Part shown: positions 18,153-27,763 of the stretch, piece after piece
Numbering within the stretch: position 1 is the first letter of the stretch
How the letters are laid out: each line of letters opens with the position of its first letter
Origin: an uncultured Trichococcus sp.
GTDB lineage: Bacteria; Bacillota; Bacilli; Lactobacillales; Aerococcaceae
DNA length: 64,000 nt
Assembly: GCF_963663645.1 (NCBI RefSeq)
Contig: NZ_OY760503.1
Location: forward strand, 1,865,501 to 1,929,500
Reading direction: 5' to 3'
Translations under genes and position numbers: made by a program
Notes under the pieces: model-generated
Told to the model about the DNA's origin: nothing
Databases searched by the model: none
What the model saw: only the letters and a program-made list of their open reading frames with translations

Positions 18153-21100
18153 TTAAGCTGTTTGCGTGTAGATCCCGATTGTGTATTCTGCTTGACCGGT
18201 TCCGTTTGCGTAGTAAGCAAGTCCGTCGACCACGAATACGTAGCCGTCGCCATAAGGGGCATGAGCGATGTGGTGCATCGCCAGGTCGTTCCAAGAACCG
18301 TTGTACTGGGCTTCGACGGCTGTACCGAGCTGTTCGACGGTCACCGTTGTTGGAGACAGGTCGGACAATTTGTACCAAGTCGTGTATTCACCGTAGACGT
18401 TGGTTGCGACAGGGGTAACCTGCACCGGCATCACGACATAGTCTTCATACACGAAAGGATTGCCGGCGCCACGGTAACCTTTTTCCGTCCAGTCCTCTTC
18501 GATGATGAATCCTGCCGGATGAAGTTCCCATTCGTCATTTCGCCAGTCGCCTGATGTGTTGTAGTACAATGAGATGCTGTTGTACGGTTGTTCTGAAGTT
18601 GTCAGGTACCAGATGCCGCCGATCTCAAAGACGTTCGTGTCGACGAAGCTGCCTTCCAACAAAGTGGAGTGATAGTCCCAACCGAGTGGGAAAGAAGTTG
18701 CAAAGTAGGCTTCGACATTGCCGGCTTGATCGGGGACCATGTAGTAGTTTTCATTGTACTCGAATACGTTCGGATAGGCGGCACGGATGCCGTCCGTTTC
18801 CGGACCGAGCACGATTTGGGTGTACGTCCAATTGGCCAAATCGCTGCTGTAGGCGTGGGCGACGCCATCCGTGAAGCTTTGGGTTGCGATGTTGTATTCC
18901 TGAAGTACTTCAAAGAACATATGGTAGACACCGTCGACGAGGATAATGAACGGATCGGCTGTTCCAAGCGGATTGTAGACATCGGTCACATCGTTCCGTG
19001 TGATGACAGGATTGGTGATGTTTCCGAAGTCATCCAGCACGGGGATAACGAATTCCGGTTCCGGTTCTACGTAGCTGTAGTCGCCTTCATAGGCAAGCAA
19101 CCCGCTGATGGTCGTGAATTGATAACCAAGGGCATGGGCGGCTGTGATCATTTCCAACAGCGCGGTAGGGGTAGTGCTGGCTGAACTGTTGCCGTGCAAC
19201 AGATAGATGGCACCAGCGGAAAGGTTGTTCAGGACAGCCGCACTGACTTGGCTGGCGGAAAGGGTTCCGGACCAATCGCGTGTGTCGATCGTCCAACCGA
19301 TTGTGTAGCTGTAACCTAGGCTGCCGGCTGTCGCTAAAACGGATGCGTTCGTTTCACCCATCGGAGCGCGGAAGTAAGGGGTTGTGCTCTCACCGGTTGC
19401 CGTCTTGACCAGTTGCTCCAATTGATTCAGGTCGGCCGTCAATTCGGCGGTCGACATTTGGGTAGCATCGTCATGGCTGAAAGTATGGTTGCCGATTTCG
19501 TGGCCTTGGGCAAGGATGTCATCGATCAGAGTCGGATCGGTCAGCCCGTTCAGGAAGAAGGTCGCCTTTACATCCAATAGTGCCAGGTTGGCCAGTATCT
19601 GACGGAGATTGGCAACACTGGATACATCACTGATGGTCAAGGAAATGACTTGTTGATTGGTGTTGACTTGATTGATCAGTTGCGAAGGCGTTGTAATGAC
19701 CGGCGGATCAGGATCTACCGGATCAACCGGATCAACCGGGTCAACTGGGTCAACTGGATCTACAGGGTCGACCGGGTCTGGATAGATGCCTTGGAGCGCC
19801 AACAAACCTGTGATTGTTGTGAATTCATATCCGAGTGCACGTGCAGCTGCGACCATTTCCAACAAAGCGGCAGGTGTGGTGGCTGCAGAACTGTTGCCGT
19901 GCAGCAGGAAGATGGATCCAGGTGTAAGATTGTTCACGACTGCGGTGCTGACTTGAGCTGCGGTCAGTGTTCCGGACCAATCACGCGTATCGACCGTCCA
20001 GCCGATTGTGTAGTCGTAGCCGAGCGTGCCGGCTGTCGTAAGGACAGTGGTGTTCGTTGCCCCCATTGGAGCGCGGAAATAAGGTTTTGTGCTTGTACCG
20101 GAAGCGTTTTGGACCAGCTGCTCAAGGTTGTTGAGATCAGTGGTCAATTGGGCTGCCGTCATTTGGGTGGCATCGTCATGGCTGAAGGTGTGGTTGCCGA
20201 TTTCGTGGCCTTGGGCGATGATGTCGTCGATCAAGGTCGGATCGGTCAGGCCATTCAAGAAGAAGGTGGCTTTGACGTTCAGTGCTGCCAGATTGGCCAG
20301 TATCTGCCTAACGTTGGCGGCATCGGAAGCATCACTAATGGTCAGCGAAACGACTTTTTCTCCGGTCGTGACTTGCTCGATCAATTGTGAAAGCGTGGTA
20401 TCAATAGGATCGTCCGGATCGCTAGGGTCTTCGGGATCTGTTTCGTACACACCATCCAATGCGATCAGATCAGTGACGGTGGCGAAGGAGTAACCCAATT
20501 CGCGGGCCGTCGTGATGATTTCGTACAAGGATTCTGGTGTGCTGGCGGATTCCGGAACGGCATGCATCAAGTAGATGTAGCCCGGAGCCAACTGATCCAG
20601 TACGTTGAAGGCGATGTCTTCAGGAGAGAGAGTCCCCAAGTAATCGAGACTGTCGACGGACCAGCCAATCGTGTATTCGTAGCCGAGGCTGCCTGCCGTT
20701 TCCAGTACGGATTGATCATAATCCCCGTAAGGTGGACGGAAGAGCGGTCTGGTTGTTACGCCTGAAGCATTTTCGATTTTATTTTCCAAGGCGTTCAGCT
20801 CTGCGGTCAGTTCCTCAATCGTCAAGTAGGTGGAAAATTCGTGTGAATAAGTGTGATTACCGAGTTCATGTCCTAGGGAAACGACCTGGTTGATCATGTC
20901 CGGATCTACCGTACCGTCCGGGAAGAAGGTCGCTTTGACGCCCATTTCGGCCAGCACATCCAAAATCTCTTGGAGTACTTGGCTGTCGCCGAGATCGTCG
21001 AATGTCAAGGAAACTACTTTTTGGTTCGTGTCGATCTCTTCGATGAATTGGGAAATGCCTTCATAATCTGTGTCATTTCCGTCGTCTTCACCATCATCGT

Positions 21101-24100
21101 AGACGCCTTCCAGCGCCATCAACTCATCGATCGTGACGAATTCGAAGCCTTGTCTGCGCGCTTCTGCAACGATGTACCATAAAGATTCTGGCGTCCCAAC
21201 GGAAGTAGGGTTGGCGTGCAATAAGTAGATGGAGCCGGCGTCCAGATAGTCTGTGACACTGGCTGCGATCGCGATGTCCGAAAGACCTTCCCAATCGCGG
21301 GTATCCTGTGTCCAACCGATGGTGTAGGCATAGCCGAGGCTGCCGACTGTTTCAAGGACATCATCATTGTAGACGCCTGCCGGTGCACGGAAATAAGGTT
21401 TTGAGGACACACCTGTCGTTTCCAGGATGTATTCTTCCATCAGCTCTAAGTCATAGGCCAAATCGTCGGCGGATAGGGCTGTGGAATCGTCATTGTGTGA
21501 GTAGGTATGGTTCGCCAATTGGTGTCCGGATGCGACGAGTTCGGCCATCAATCCCGGATCGGTCGTGCCGTTCAGGAAGAAGGTGGCTTTCGCACCCAGA
21601 TAGTTGAGGTTCCAGATGATGTCATGCAGATTCGTGTAATTGTCCCCGTCATCAAAGGTGAGGGCGATGACATTTCTGCCGGTTTCGACATGGTTGACGA
21701 ATCGGGATGGTCCCGTTCCATAGTCCGTCTCCTCGTCATCAGGATCGGTTGTTACGGGTTCTTCACCAACGTAGATGCCGCTGTATGCCAACAGTCCGGT
21801 GATGCTTTCGAAACGATATCCGAGTGCTTGGACTGCAGCCACCATCTGCAGGATTGCAGCCGGTGTTGCAACTGCGTCTGCGCTACCGTGCAGAAGGATG
21901 ATGGAGCCGGGCGCGATACTGTTCACGACGGCGGAACTGATTTGCGCTGCCGTCTGTATACCGCTCCAGTCGCCTGTTTCGATGGACCAGCCGATGGCGT
22001 ATTGATAACCGAGACTGCCGGCTGTCGCCAAAACAGTTGCATTGGTTTCACCCATCGGAGCACGGAAGTATGGTGTTGTGCTTTTGTCTGTTGCATCTTG
22101 GACTAATTGCTCAAGGTTGTTGAGGTCTGCCGTCAATTCTGCTTCGGTCATTAGCGTGGCATCTTCATGGCTGTAGGTGTGGTTGCCGATTTCGTGTCCT
22201 TGGGCGATGATGTCATCGATCAGATTTTCATCGGTCATACCGTTCAGGAAGAAGGTGGCTTTGATGCCCAATAGCGCGAGGTTGTTGAGGATCTGCCGCA
22301 CGTTCTCGGTTCCGGATGCGTCACTGATGGTCAAGGAAATGACCGGGACATCGGTGTTGACTTGGTTCACGATTTCGGCGGGTGAAGTGGTGCTCGGCGG
22401 ATCTGAATCTGGATCAGGAGTTGTTTCACCAGGGGCCTCCCCGGGTGTTGTCGGATAGGAGCCTTCCAAAGCGAGCAATCCGCTGATTGTAGCGAAGTTG
22501 TAGCCGAGTTGGCGGATGGCCGTGATCATCTGCAATAAGGCTGCGGGTGTCGTGTTGGCGGAAGAATTTCCGTGCAACAGGAAGATGGCACCTGGCGCCA
22601 AGTTGTTTACGACTGCAGAGCTGACTTGGGCTGCGGTCAACGTTCCGCTCCAATCGCGGGTATCGACTGTCCAACCGATGGTGTGCATATATCCCATGCT
22701 GGCTACGGTCGCAAGCACTGCATCATTTGTTTCTCCCATAGGTGCGCGGAAGTAAGGGCGGGTAGTTGCGCCGCCGGTACTGTCTTGTACCAATGTTTCC
22801 AACGTGTTGAGTTCCCAGACGATTTCGTCCACGGTCATCTCGGTGGCATCGTCGTGTGTGTAGGTATGGTTGCCGATTTCGTGTCCTTGTTGGACGATTT
22901 CGTTGATTACCGTCGGATCGGTCAGACCGTTCAGGAAGAAGGTAGCTTTGACGTCCAAGGTGGCTAAGTTCGCCAGAATTTCGCGGACATTTTCGGCATC
23001 GGATGCATCGCTGATGGTCAAGGAAATGGTTTTTTCGCCGGTTTCCACTTGATTGATGACTTCTGAAAGGATATCATCCGAATAATCTTCTTCGACAGGT
23101 TCTTCTTCATCGATTGCGAAATAGCCGCCCAATGCCAAGAGATCGCTGACGGTTGCGAAGCTGTAGCCTGCTTCTCTGAGTGCTGCAATGGAGTACCATA
23201 AAGATTCAGGCGTATTGGCTGCGCCCACGCTGGCATGCATCAATACGATGGAGCCGGGGTTGACATTGTTGATGACCGCACTGCTGATTGCAGTATCCGA
23301 AATCCCGGTCCAGTCGAGTGTATCGACATCCCATCCGATCGTGTACTGGTAGCCGAGGCTGCCGACCGTATTCAGGACGGAACTGTTGTAGGAACCGTAA
23401 GGGAGGCGGAAGAACGGCAAGGATGAGGTGCCGGTCGTTTCTTGGATATAATCTTCCATGAGGTTGATGTCATTCGCCAATGCCGAAGATGACAGTGTTG
23501 TGGAGTCGCCGTGTGAGTAAGTGTGGTTGGCCAATTGATGGCCATCAGCTACGATTTGTTGCAGCAATGAAGCGTCAGCATCACCGTTCATGAAGAAAGT
23601 GGCCTTTACGCCCAAGTAGTTCAAGTTATATAGGATGTCGTAAAGGTTTCCGTACGAGTGCCCATCATCGAATGTCAGCGCGATTACGCTATCCGAGACA
23701 GCCACCGAATTGATGATCTGGGACGGCCCGGAATAGTCGCTGACTGCGGCGGCTGCCATCAGTTGCATCGGTTCTTCATAGGTGGTTCCGGCTTCTTCAA
23801 TCGACTCGATTGGTACAGTTTCTTCGGTCACTTCAATCGGTTCTGTCGGGACGACAGGAGTTTCCGCAGGCTGTTCCGTTTCGATTGAAATTTCTGTGCC
23901 GACAGTAGGTTGTTCTACAGCTATATCCACTTGATTTTCTTCAGATAAGGGTGTTTCGGGTGCGGTCGTATCAGGTGAAGTTGTTTCTGTAGGCTTTTCC
24001 GTTTCGATCGGAGTTTCTGTGCCGGCAGTAGGTTGTTCTGCAGGTATATCCACTGGATTTTCTTCAGGAATGGGTGTTACGGGTGCAGTCGTATCTGGAG

Positions 24101-24512
24101 TAGTTGTTTCCGTTATTGGAGGTGTTGGGTCGGTTGCTTCCGGTATGGTCGCGTCCTCAGTAGGCGTGGTCGCCGGTGTGGTTGTTTCTGTGGTGGTTGG
24201 TTGCGGATCGGCCGTTTCCGGCAGAGTTTGCACTGCTGGTGGTGCAGGTGGTTCCGTCATCTGCTCATCTATCGCAGTCACTTCTGCGGGCGGAGATTCC
24301 GTGGGTGTTGTTGCGGATGTGCTTGCGTCATCGATGTCCATCACTGTTTCCGGCAGTTGGATAACTGGCGGCGGTTCATAGAGATTGGGTTCTTGGATTG
24401 TCGTTTCAATAATCTCTGTTGTCCCTTCCGTTGCTGCAGATACATCTGTCAGCGCGCCGTACATCGTAAATATGACTAAGAAAGGAGGCAGTATCATAAA
24501 TCTTTTTTTCAT
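18153..24512 (-). CDS. Secreted protein with seven NodB-like deacetylase domains and a C-terminal beta-propeller domain
   Basis: 2119 residues. Signal peptide MKKRFMILPPFLVIFTMYGA, then a Thr/Pro/Glu-rich stretch to about residue 250. Seven NodB modules follow about every 220 residues, with motif 1 starting at residues 280, 499, 728, 952, 1170, 1391 and 1626. Modules 1, 4 and 5 have TFDD; modules 2, 3, 6 and 7 read TISD, losing the first Asp (the catalytic base in active enzymes) but keeping the metal Asp. The HTYSH/HTYTH/HTFSH motif is present throughout. A PVD repeat linker lies before module 7. From about residue 1830 comes a domain with TADPFIILVDGVYHMFFEV, resembling the propeller-like N-terminal domain of GINT1 glycosyltransferases. 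There is no LPXTG motif. GGAGGG precedes ATG 24512. Likely an extracellular polysaccharide-modifying or -binding protein. Confidence 0.85.
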   Translation of the reverse strand: MKKRFMILPPFLVIFTMYGALTDVSAATEGTTEIIETTIQEPNLYEPPPVIQLPETVMDIDDASTSATTPTESPPAEVTAIDEQMTEPPAPPAVQTLPETADPQPTTTETTTPATTPTEDATIPEATDPTPPITETTTPDTTAPVTPIPEENPVDIPAEQPTAGTETPIETEKPTETTSPDTTAPETPLSEENQVDIAVEQPTVGTEISIETEQPAETPVVPTEPIEVTEETVPIESIEEAGTTYEEPMQLMAAAAVSDYSGPSQIINSVAVSDSVIALTFDDGHSYGNLYDILYNLNYLGVKATFFMNGDADASLLQQIVADGHQLANHTYSHGDSTTLSSSALANDINLMEDYIQETTGTSSLPFFRLPYGSYNSSVLNTVGSLGYQYTIGWDVDTLDWTGISDTAISSAVINNVNPGSIVLMHASVGAANTPESLWYSIAALREAGYSFATVSDLLALGGYFAIDEEEPVEEDYSDDILSEVINQVETGEKTISLTISDASDAENVREILANLATLDVKATFFLNGLTDPTVINEIVQQGHEIGNHTYTHDDATEMTVDEIVWELNTLETLVQDSTGGATTRPYFRAPMGETNDAVLATVASMGYMHTIGWTVDTRDWSGTLTAAQVSSAVVNNLAPGAIFLLHGNSSANTTPAALLQMITAIRQLGYNFATISGLLALEGSYPTTPGEAPGETTPDPDSDPPSTTSPAEIVNQVNTDVPVISLTISDASGTENVRQILNNLALLGIKATFFLNGMTDENLIDDIIAQGHEIGNHTYSHEDATLMTEAELTADLNNLEQLVQDATDKSTTPYFRAPMGETNATVLATAGSLGYQYAIGWSIETGDWSGIQTAAQISSAVVNSIAPGSIILLHGSADAVATPAAILQMVAAVQALGYRFESITGLLAYSGIYVGEEPVTTDPDDEETDYGTGPSRFVNHVETGRNVIALTFDDGDNYTNLHDIIWNLNYLGAKATFFLNGTTDPGLMAELVASGHQLANHTYSHNDDSTALSADDLAYDLELMEEYILETTGVSSKPYFRAPAGVYNDDVLETVGSLGYAYTIGWTQDTRDWEGLSDIAIAASVTDYLDAGSIYLLHANPTSVGTPESLWYIVAEARRQGFEFVTIDELMALEGVYDDGEDDGNDTDYEGISQFIEEIDTNQKVVSLTFDDLGDSQVLQEILDVLAEMGVKATFFPDGTVDPDMINQVVSLGHELGNHTYSHEFSTYLTIEELTAELNALENKIENASGVTTRPLFRPPYGDYDQSVLETAGSLGYEYTIGWSVDSLDYLGTLSPEDIAFNVLDQLAPGYIYLMHAVPESASTPESLYEIITTARELGYSFATVTDLIALDGVYETDPEDPSDPDDPIDTTLSQLIEQVTTGEKVVSLTISDASDAANVRQILANLAALNVKATFFLNGLTDPTLIDDIIAQGHEIGNHTFSHDDATQMTAAQLTTDLNNLEQLVQNASGTSTKPYFRAPMGATNTTVLTTAGTLGYDYTIGWTVDTRDWSGTLTAAQVSTAVVNNLTPGSIFLLHGNSSAATTPAALLEMVAAARALGYEFTTITGLLALQGIYPDPVDPVDPVDPVDPVDPVDPVDPDPPVITTPSQLINQVNTNQQVISLTISDVSSVANLRQILANLALLDVKATFFLNGLTDPTLIDDILAQGHEIGNHTFSHDDATQMSTAELTADLNQLEQLVKTATGESTTPYFRAPMGETNASVLATAGSLGYSYTIGWTIDTRDWSGTLSASQVSAAVLNNLSAGAIYLLHGNSSASTTPTALLEMITAAHALGYQFTTISGLLAYEGDYSYVEPEPEFVIPVLDDFGNITNPVITRNDVTDVYNPLGTADPFIILVDGVYHMFFEVLQEYNIATQSFTDGVAHAYSSDLANWTYTQIVLGPETDGIRAAYPNVFEYNENYYMVPDQAGNVEAYFATSFPLGWDYHSTLLEGSFVDTNVFEIGGIWYLTTSEQPYNSISLYYNTSGDWRNDEWELHPAGFIIEEDWTEKGYRGAGNPFVYEDYVVMPVQVTPVATNVYGEYTTWYKLSDLSPTTVTVEQLGTAVEAQYNGSWNDLAMHHIAHAPYGDGYVFVVDGLAYYANGTGQAEYTIGIYTQTA
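19693..19777 (-). repeat. Short tandem repeat coding a Pro-Val-Asp linker
   Basis: A run of imperfect nine-base units encodes repeated PVD triplets between NodB modules 6 and 7. It forms an extended spacer and is a likely slippage site. Confidence 0.8.
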
Positions 24513-24726
24513 AATTCAGCCCTCCTTCAATCGCTAAATCTGAAAACAAGCTTATTCGGTTAAGTGATTCTTTTTCTGTGGTGGGGTGTCTGCTACGTAA
24601 CCATCGGGACCATCTCCTTATTAGTGTAAATAAAAGTGGAATGAGCCGGAAACAGTGTAAGAGGTCAAGCCTTGATAGGTTTATTAGCCTGATTAACTTA
24701 ACCACTTTATGTTATTATAACGCATT

Positions 24727-24740
24727 TGAAAGCGTTTTAA
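24727..24740. promoter_or_regulatory. Possible cre (CcpA) site between the deacetylase and LCP genes
   Basis: TGAAAGCGTTTTAA differs from TGNAANCGNTNNCA at one position. It lies in the 451-bp divergent region 24513-24963, about 215 bp from the deacetylase start and 225 bp from the LCP start. The remainder of the region holds promoters and no supported gene. Confidence 0.35.
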
Positions 24741-24844
24741 AAGAATTTGAGGATTCGTATTCAATCCAAAAAAGCATCTGTAAAGGGGTTTGTTGACCTA
24801 TGTTAAAATTGGTGTATGTTATTTTGCGATAGGTTTGCTTTTTT

Positions 24845-24893
24845 GTTAAGTTTCTTAATATCCCTTTTTCATTCGCCAGAATTGTTCTATACT
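24845..24893 (+). promoter_or_regulatory. Promoter region of the third LCP gene
   Basis: GTTAAG at 24845, CCTTTTTCATTC, AATTG and -10 TATACT at 24888-24893, in the same register as 13256-13304. It starts a leader of about 65 bases before ATG 24964. Confidence 0.5.
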
Positions 24894-24963
24894 TGATGAA
24901 GCGATATTAAGTAGCGTGATGAGCTGTCATGCAGCCGCATTGCGCAGAAAGAGGCTCGAATCA

Positions 24964-26061
24964 ATGAATGACACAAGAAGCAATTATTTTAAGAAGAAAA
25001 AACGAAACCGACTCATTATTCTGTCATTGATGGGCGTTGTCCTCGTCGCTTTTGCGCTATTCTGGACTGTCTACGATGATGTGGAGGATACGCTGAAGTC
25101 TGTTTTCGAGGATGTCGAAACGGAGAATATGCGGGAGGAAGAGGTTTCGGTAGATGCGACCCACCCGATTTCGTTCGCGCTGTTGGGGATCGACATGTAC
25201 GGGGACGGGATCGCGGAGGGAGGCGGTCGTTCGGACACCATCATCGTCGCAACGGTCAATCCGAACACCAAAACGACCACAATCGTCAGTGTGCCGCGCG
25301 ACAGCTACGCCGAGATGGTGGGCTATGAAACGAATCTCTATCCGGAGTACAACGACAAGATCACGCATGCTTATGCGTTCGGCAGCACCCAGATGGCAAT
25401 CAACTCCATCCAGGAATTTCTGAATGTGCCGATCGACTATTACGTCGAAATCAATATGCAAGGGCTGCATGACATCGTTGAAGCAATCGGCGGCATCGAA
25501 TTGACGAGTCCGCTGACATTTGAATTTGAAGGATCTTCCTTCGTCAAGGGTGAAACAGTCACAGCGGATGGTTGGGATGCTTTGGCTTTCGCGCGGATGC
25601 GAAAAGACGATCCGGAAGGCGACTTGGGTCGCCAGAATCGGCAGCGGATGGTCATCAAAGCGATTTTGGACAAGCTGATCAGCATCGACAGCGTCACGAA
25701 TTACAAAAAAATCCTCAGTGCAGTCGAAGTGAACATCCAAACCAACCTTTCCTTTGAGGATCTGCTCGACATCAAGTCAGGCTATGTGGATGCACTCGAC
25801 ACCTTCACGCAACTTTCGATTGCCGGAGAAGAACTCTATTACGATGAAATCTACTATTACTATGTCGATCCGGAAGAGCGTCTGCGCATCGCCAACACGT
25901 TGCGTGATGAATTGGAAATCGATCAGGTGAAGTTGAGTGACATGAATCTTTCAGATGCTGATTCATCTTTTGGCTACGGCCAGATGACCGGCGCCGGATC
26001 GGTTACTGGAACGTCCGATTTCGGTAGTGTTGAAGAAACGGAAGAACTAGCAAATAATTAA
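24964..26061 (+). CDS. LytR-CpsA-Psr (LCP) family ligase
   Basis: 365 residues: basic N-terminus, one anchor near 17-36, then an LCP domain with SVPRDSYAEMVG, KITHAYAFGS and FARMRKDDPEGDLGRQNRQR. It is closest to the LCP at 10899 (shared EFLNVPIDYYVE-type and DEIYYYYVDPEERLR segments) but ends in a short Gly/Thr-rich tail. It probably ligates the polymer made by the surrounding genes. ATG 24964 is chosen because AAGAGG precedes it; the frame is open 48 bp upstream. galE follows after 59 bp with no terminator. Confidence 0.92.
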   Translation: MNDTRSNYFKKKKRNRLIILSLMGVVLVAFALFWTVYDDVEDTLKSVFEDVETENMREEEVSVDATHPISFALLGIDMYGDGIAEGGGRSDTIIVATVNPNTKTTTIVSVPRDSYAEMVGYETNLYPEYNDKITHAYAFGSTQMAINSIQEFLNVPIDYYVEINMQGLHDIVEAIGGIELTSPLTFEFEGSSFVKGETVTADGWDALAFARMRKDDPEGDLGRQNRQRMVIKAILDKLISIDSVTNYKKILSAVEVNIQTNLSFEDLLDIKSGYVDALDTFTQLSIAGEELYYDEIYYYYVDPEERLRIANTLRDELEIDQVKLSDMNLSDADSSFGYGQMTGAGSVTGTSDFGSVEETEELANN

Positions 26062-26120
26062 TCGCGGCACCAATGAAAAAGAAAATAAACTAAAAACAGT
26101 CAATCGGAAAGAGGGATATT

Positions 26121-27137
26121 ATGTCAGTTTTAGTAACAGGCGGCGCCGGTTATATCGGCAGCCACACGGTAGTGGAATTATTGAACGCCGGCCAGGAAGT
26201 GGTCATCGTCGACAACTATTCGAACAGCAAGCCGGAAGTGTTGAACCGGATCGCAACGATTACCGGAAAGGCACCGACTTTCTATGAAGTGGACGTGTTG
26301 GACCGCGAAGCATTGGACGCAGTATTCGCAAAAGAGGACATCGACTCGGTCATCCATTTTGCGGGCTACAAGGCAGTCGGCGAATCCGTAGCGAAACCGA
26401 TCGAATATTACCACAACAACATCACCAGTTCTTTGGTATTGTGCGATGTGATGCGCAGCCACGGCGTGAAGAAAATCGTCTTCAGCTCTTCGGCTACGGT
26501 TTATGGCATGAACAATGTGTCACCGCTGACCGAAGACATGCCGACAAGCGCGACCAATCCTTACGGCTACACGAAAGTCATGATCGAACAGATCCTCCAG
26601 GACGTGGCATTCGCCGATTCCGAGTGGAGCATCGCTTTGTTGCGTTACTTCAACCCGATCGGCGCGCATGAATCCGGCCTGATCGGCGAAGATCCGACCG
26701 GCATCCCGAACAACCTGATGCCGTACATCACGCAAGTGGCGGTCGGCAAATTGCCGCGTCTGAGTGTCTTCGGCGACGATTACGACACCCCGGACGGCAC
26801 AGGCGTGCGCGACTACATCCATGTCGTCGATTTGGCGCTGGGCCATATCAAGGCTTTGGAAAAAATCAAGGAAACAAACGGCGTCGGCATCTACAACCTC
26901 GGTACCGGCATCGGATACAGTGTGCTGGACTTGACGTACAACTTCCAGAAGGCCACAGGCGTCGAGATTCCGTACACCATCATCGACAGACGCCCTGGCG
27001 ACGTCGCAACTTGCTACGCTGATGCGACGAAGGCGAAAGAAGAACTGGGCTGGACAGCCCAGAAGACGTTGGCGGACATGTGCCGCGATTCCTGGAACTG
27101 GCAAAAGAATAATCCGAATGGATATGAAGCTGGATAA
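26121..27137 (+). CDS. galE: UDP-glucose 4-epimerase
   Basis: 338 residues, the standard size. VTGGAGYIGSHTVVEL is the NAD-binding glycine motif; catalytic Ser lies in FSSSATVYG and the YxxxK pair in NPYGYTKVMIE. RPGDVATCYAD near the C-terminus is also conserved in GalE. It interconverts UDP-glucose and UDP-galactose, supplying precursors for surface glycans and serving the Leloir pathway. AAAGAGGG precedes ATG 26121. Probably co-transcribed with the LCP gene upstream. Confidence 0.96.
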   Translation: MSVLVTGGAGYIGSHTVVELLNAGQEVVIVDNYSNSKPEVLNRIATITGKAPTFYEVDVLDREALDAVFAKEDIDSVIHFAGYKAVGESVAKPIEYYHNNITSSLVLCDVMRSHGVKKIVFSSSATVYGMNNVSPLTEDMPTSATNPYGYTKVMIEQILQDVAFADSEWSIALLRYFNPIGAHESGLIGEDPTGIPNNLMPYITQVAVGKLPRLSVFGDDYDTPDGTGVRDYIHVVDLALGHIKALEKIKETNGVGIYNLGTGIGYSVLDLTYNFQKATGVEIPYTIIDRRPGDVATCYADATKAKEELGWTAQKTLADMCRDSWNWQKNNPNGYEAG

Positions 27138-27156
27138 ATAGATGCACAAGGGCTGT

Positions 27157-27189
27157 ATCAAAACTAGGATAATTACTCCTAGTTTTGAT
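27157..27189 (+). terminator. Hairpin after galE
   Basis: A 13-bp perfect stem, ATCAAAACTAGGA (27157-27169) with TCCTAGTTTTGAT (27177-27189), seven-base loop, 19 bp after the stop. The T-run is part of the stem. Confidence 0.6.
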
Positions 27190-27233
27190 AGGGCCCTGTT
27201 GATTCAATACCGGAATTGAATTTATGCTCAGAG

Positions 27234-27364
27234 ATAGCCCGCCAAAAGCATTTTGGCGGGCTATTTCCGTTCAAATCACAGCCAGAAAACCCGCCGAAAC
27301 CCCCATGGCGGGGAAAAACTTCCGCGGACAACGTGAGATTGCCCACCAAACCCATTTTGGCGGG
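27234..27364. repeat. Dyad array, CCCGCC/GGCGGG family (three units)
   Basis: Cores CCCGCC...GGCGGG (third left arm CCCACC) lie at 27238-27260, 27290-27312 and 27342-27364. All are 23 bp with exactly 52-bp steps. Unit 1 extends to a 14-bp perfect stem (27234-27247 with 27251-27264). The sequence is unrelated to the CTCCGG family but the step is the same. Confidence 0.8.
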
Positions 27365-27480
27365 GAATTCCGCCACGGATGCAAAACTCGAACCACATAA
27401 TCATCCTACCAAACTACAAAGAAAGAGGCGGTCTCATGTTTATTTTGAGAATTCAGAAGAAATGCCCGGCCCAGAGGTCA

Positions 27481-27618
27481 AAATTGTCGAATAGATGCAG
27501 TGGATCCGACAATTTGGCTCCAGTTTGAGCCGAGATTGTCGAATGTCGAGAAACTTTCGACAATTTGACAATCTATCGGAATGAATTTGTCGAATAGCTG
27601 AGGTACATTCAACAATTT
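27481..27618. repeat. Dyad array, TTGTCGA/TCGACAA family (three units)
   Basis: Imperfect inverted repeats lie at 27481-27515, 27533-27566 and 27584-27618, with left arms around TTGTCGAAT and right arms around CGACAATTT. Left arms step by 52 and 51 bp. It is AT-rich, unlike the array just before it. Bases 27365-27480 and 27678-27763 hold nothing recognisable. Confidence 0.75.
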
Positions 27619-27634
27619 GGCCCCGATCGCAGTC

Positions 27635-27677
27635 AAAAAAGCGAGCATACACAATTGGAGGCATTCTCGCTTTTTTT
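27635..27677. terminator. Hairpin terminator before the GW glucosaminidase gene
   Basis: AAAAAAGCGAG (27635-27645) pairs with CTCGCTTTTTTT (27666-27677). It has A- and T-runs on both sides, so it can act in either direction. Confidence 0.7.
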
Positions 27678-27763
27678 GGATATCAAGTTGATTAAGTTAA
27701 TGACGTTGTTGTTTTGAGGCGGTCTATTTTTGCCGGACTTCTTAGTTACGCACTATAACATGA

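Noticed and set aside
17894-18418. Open frame between the GT32 gene and the deacetylase gene
   Set aside because: It crosses two terminators and then runs antisense to the deacetylase C-terminus; its Cys/Arg-rich product has no recognisable pattern.
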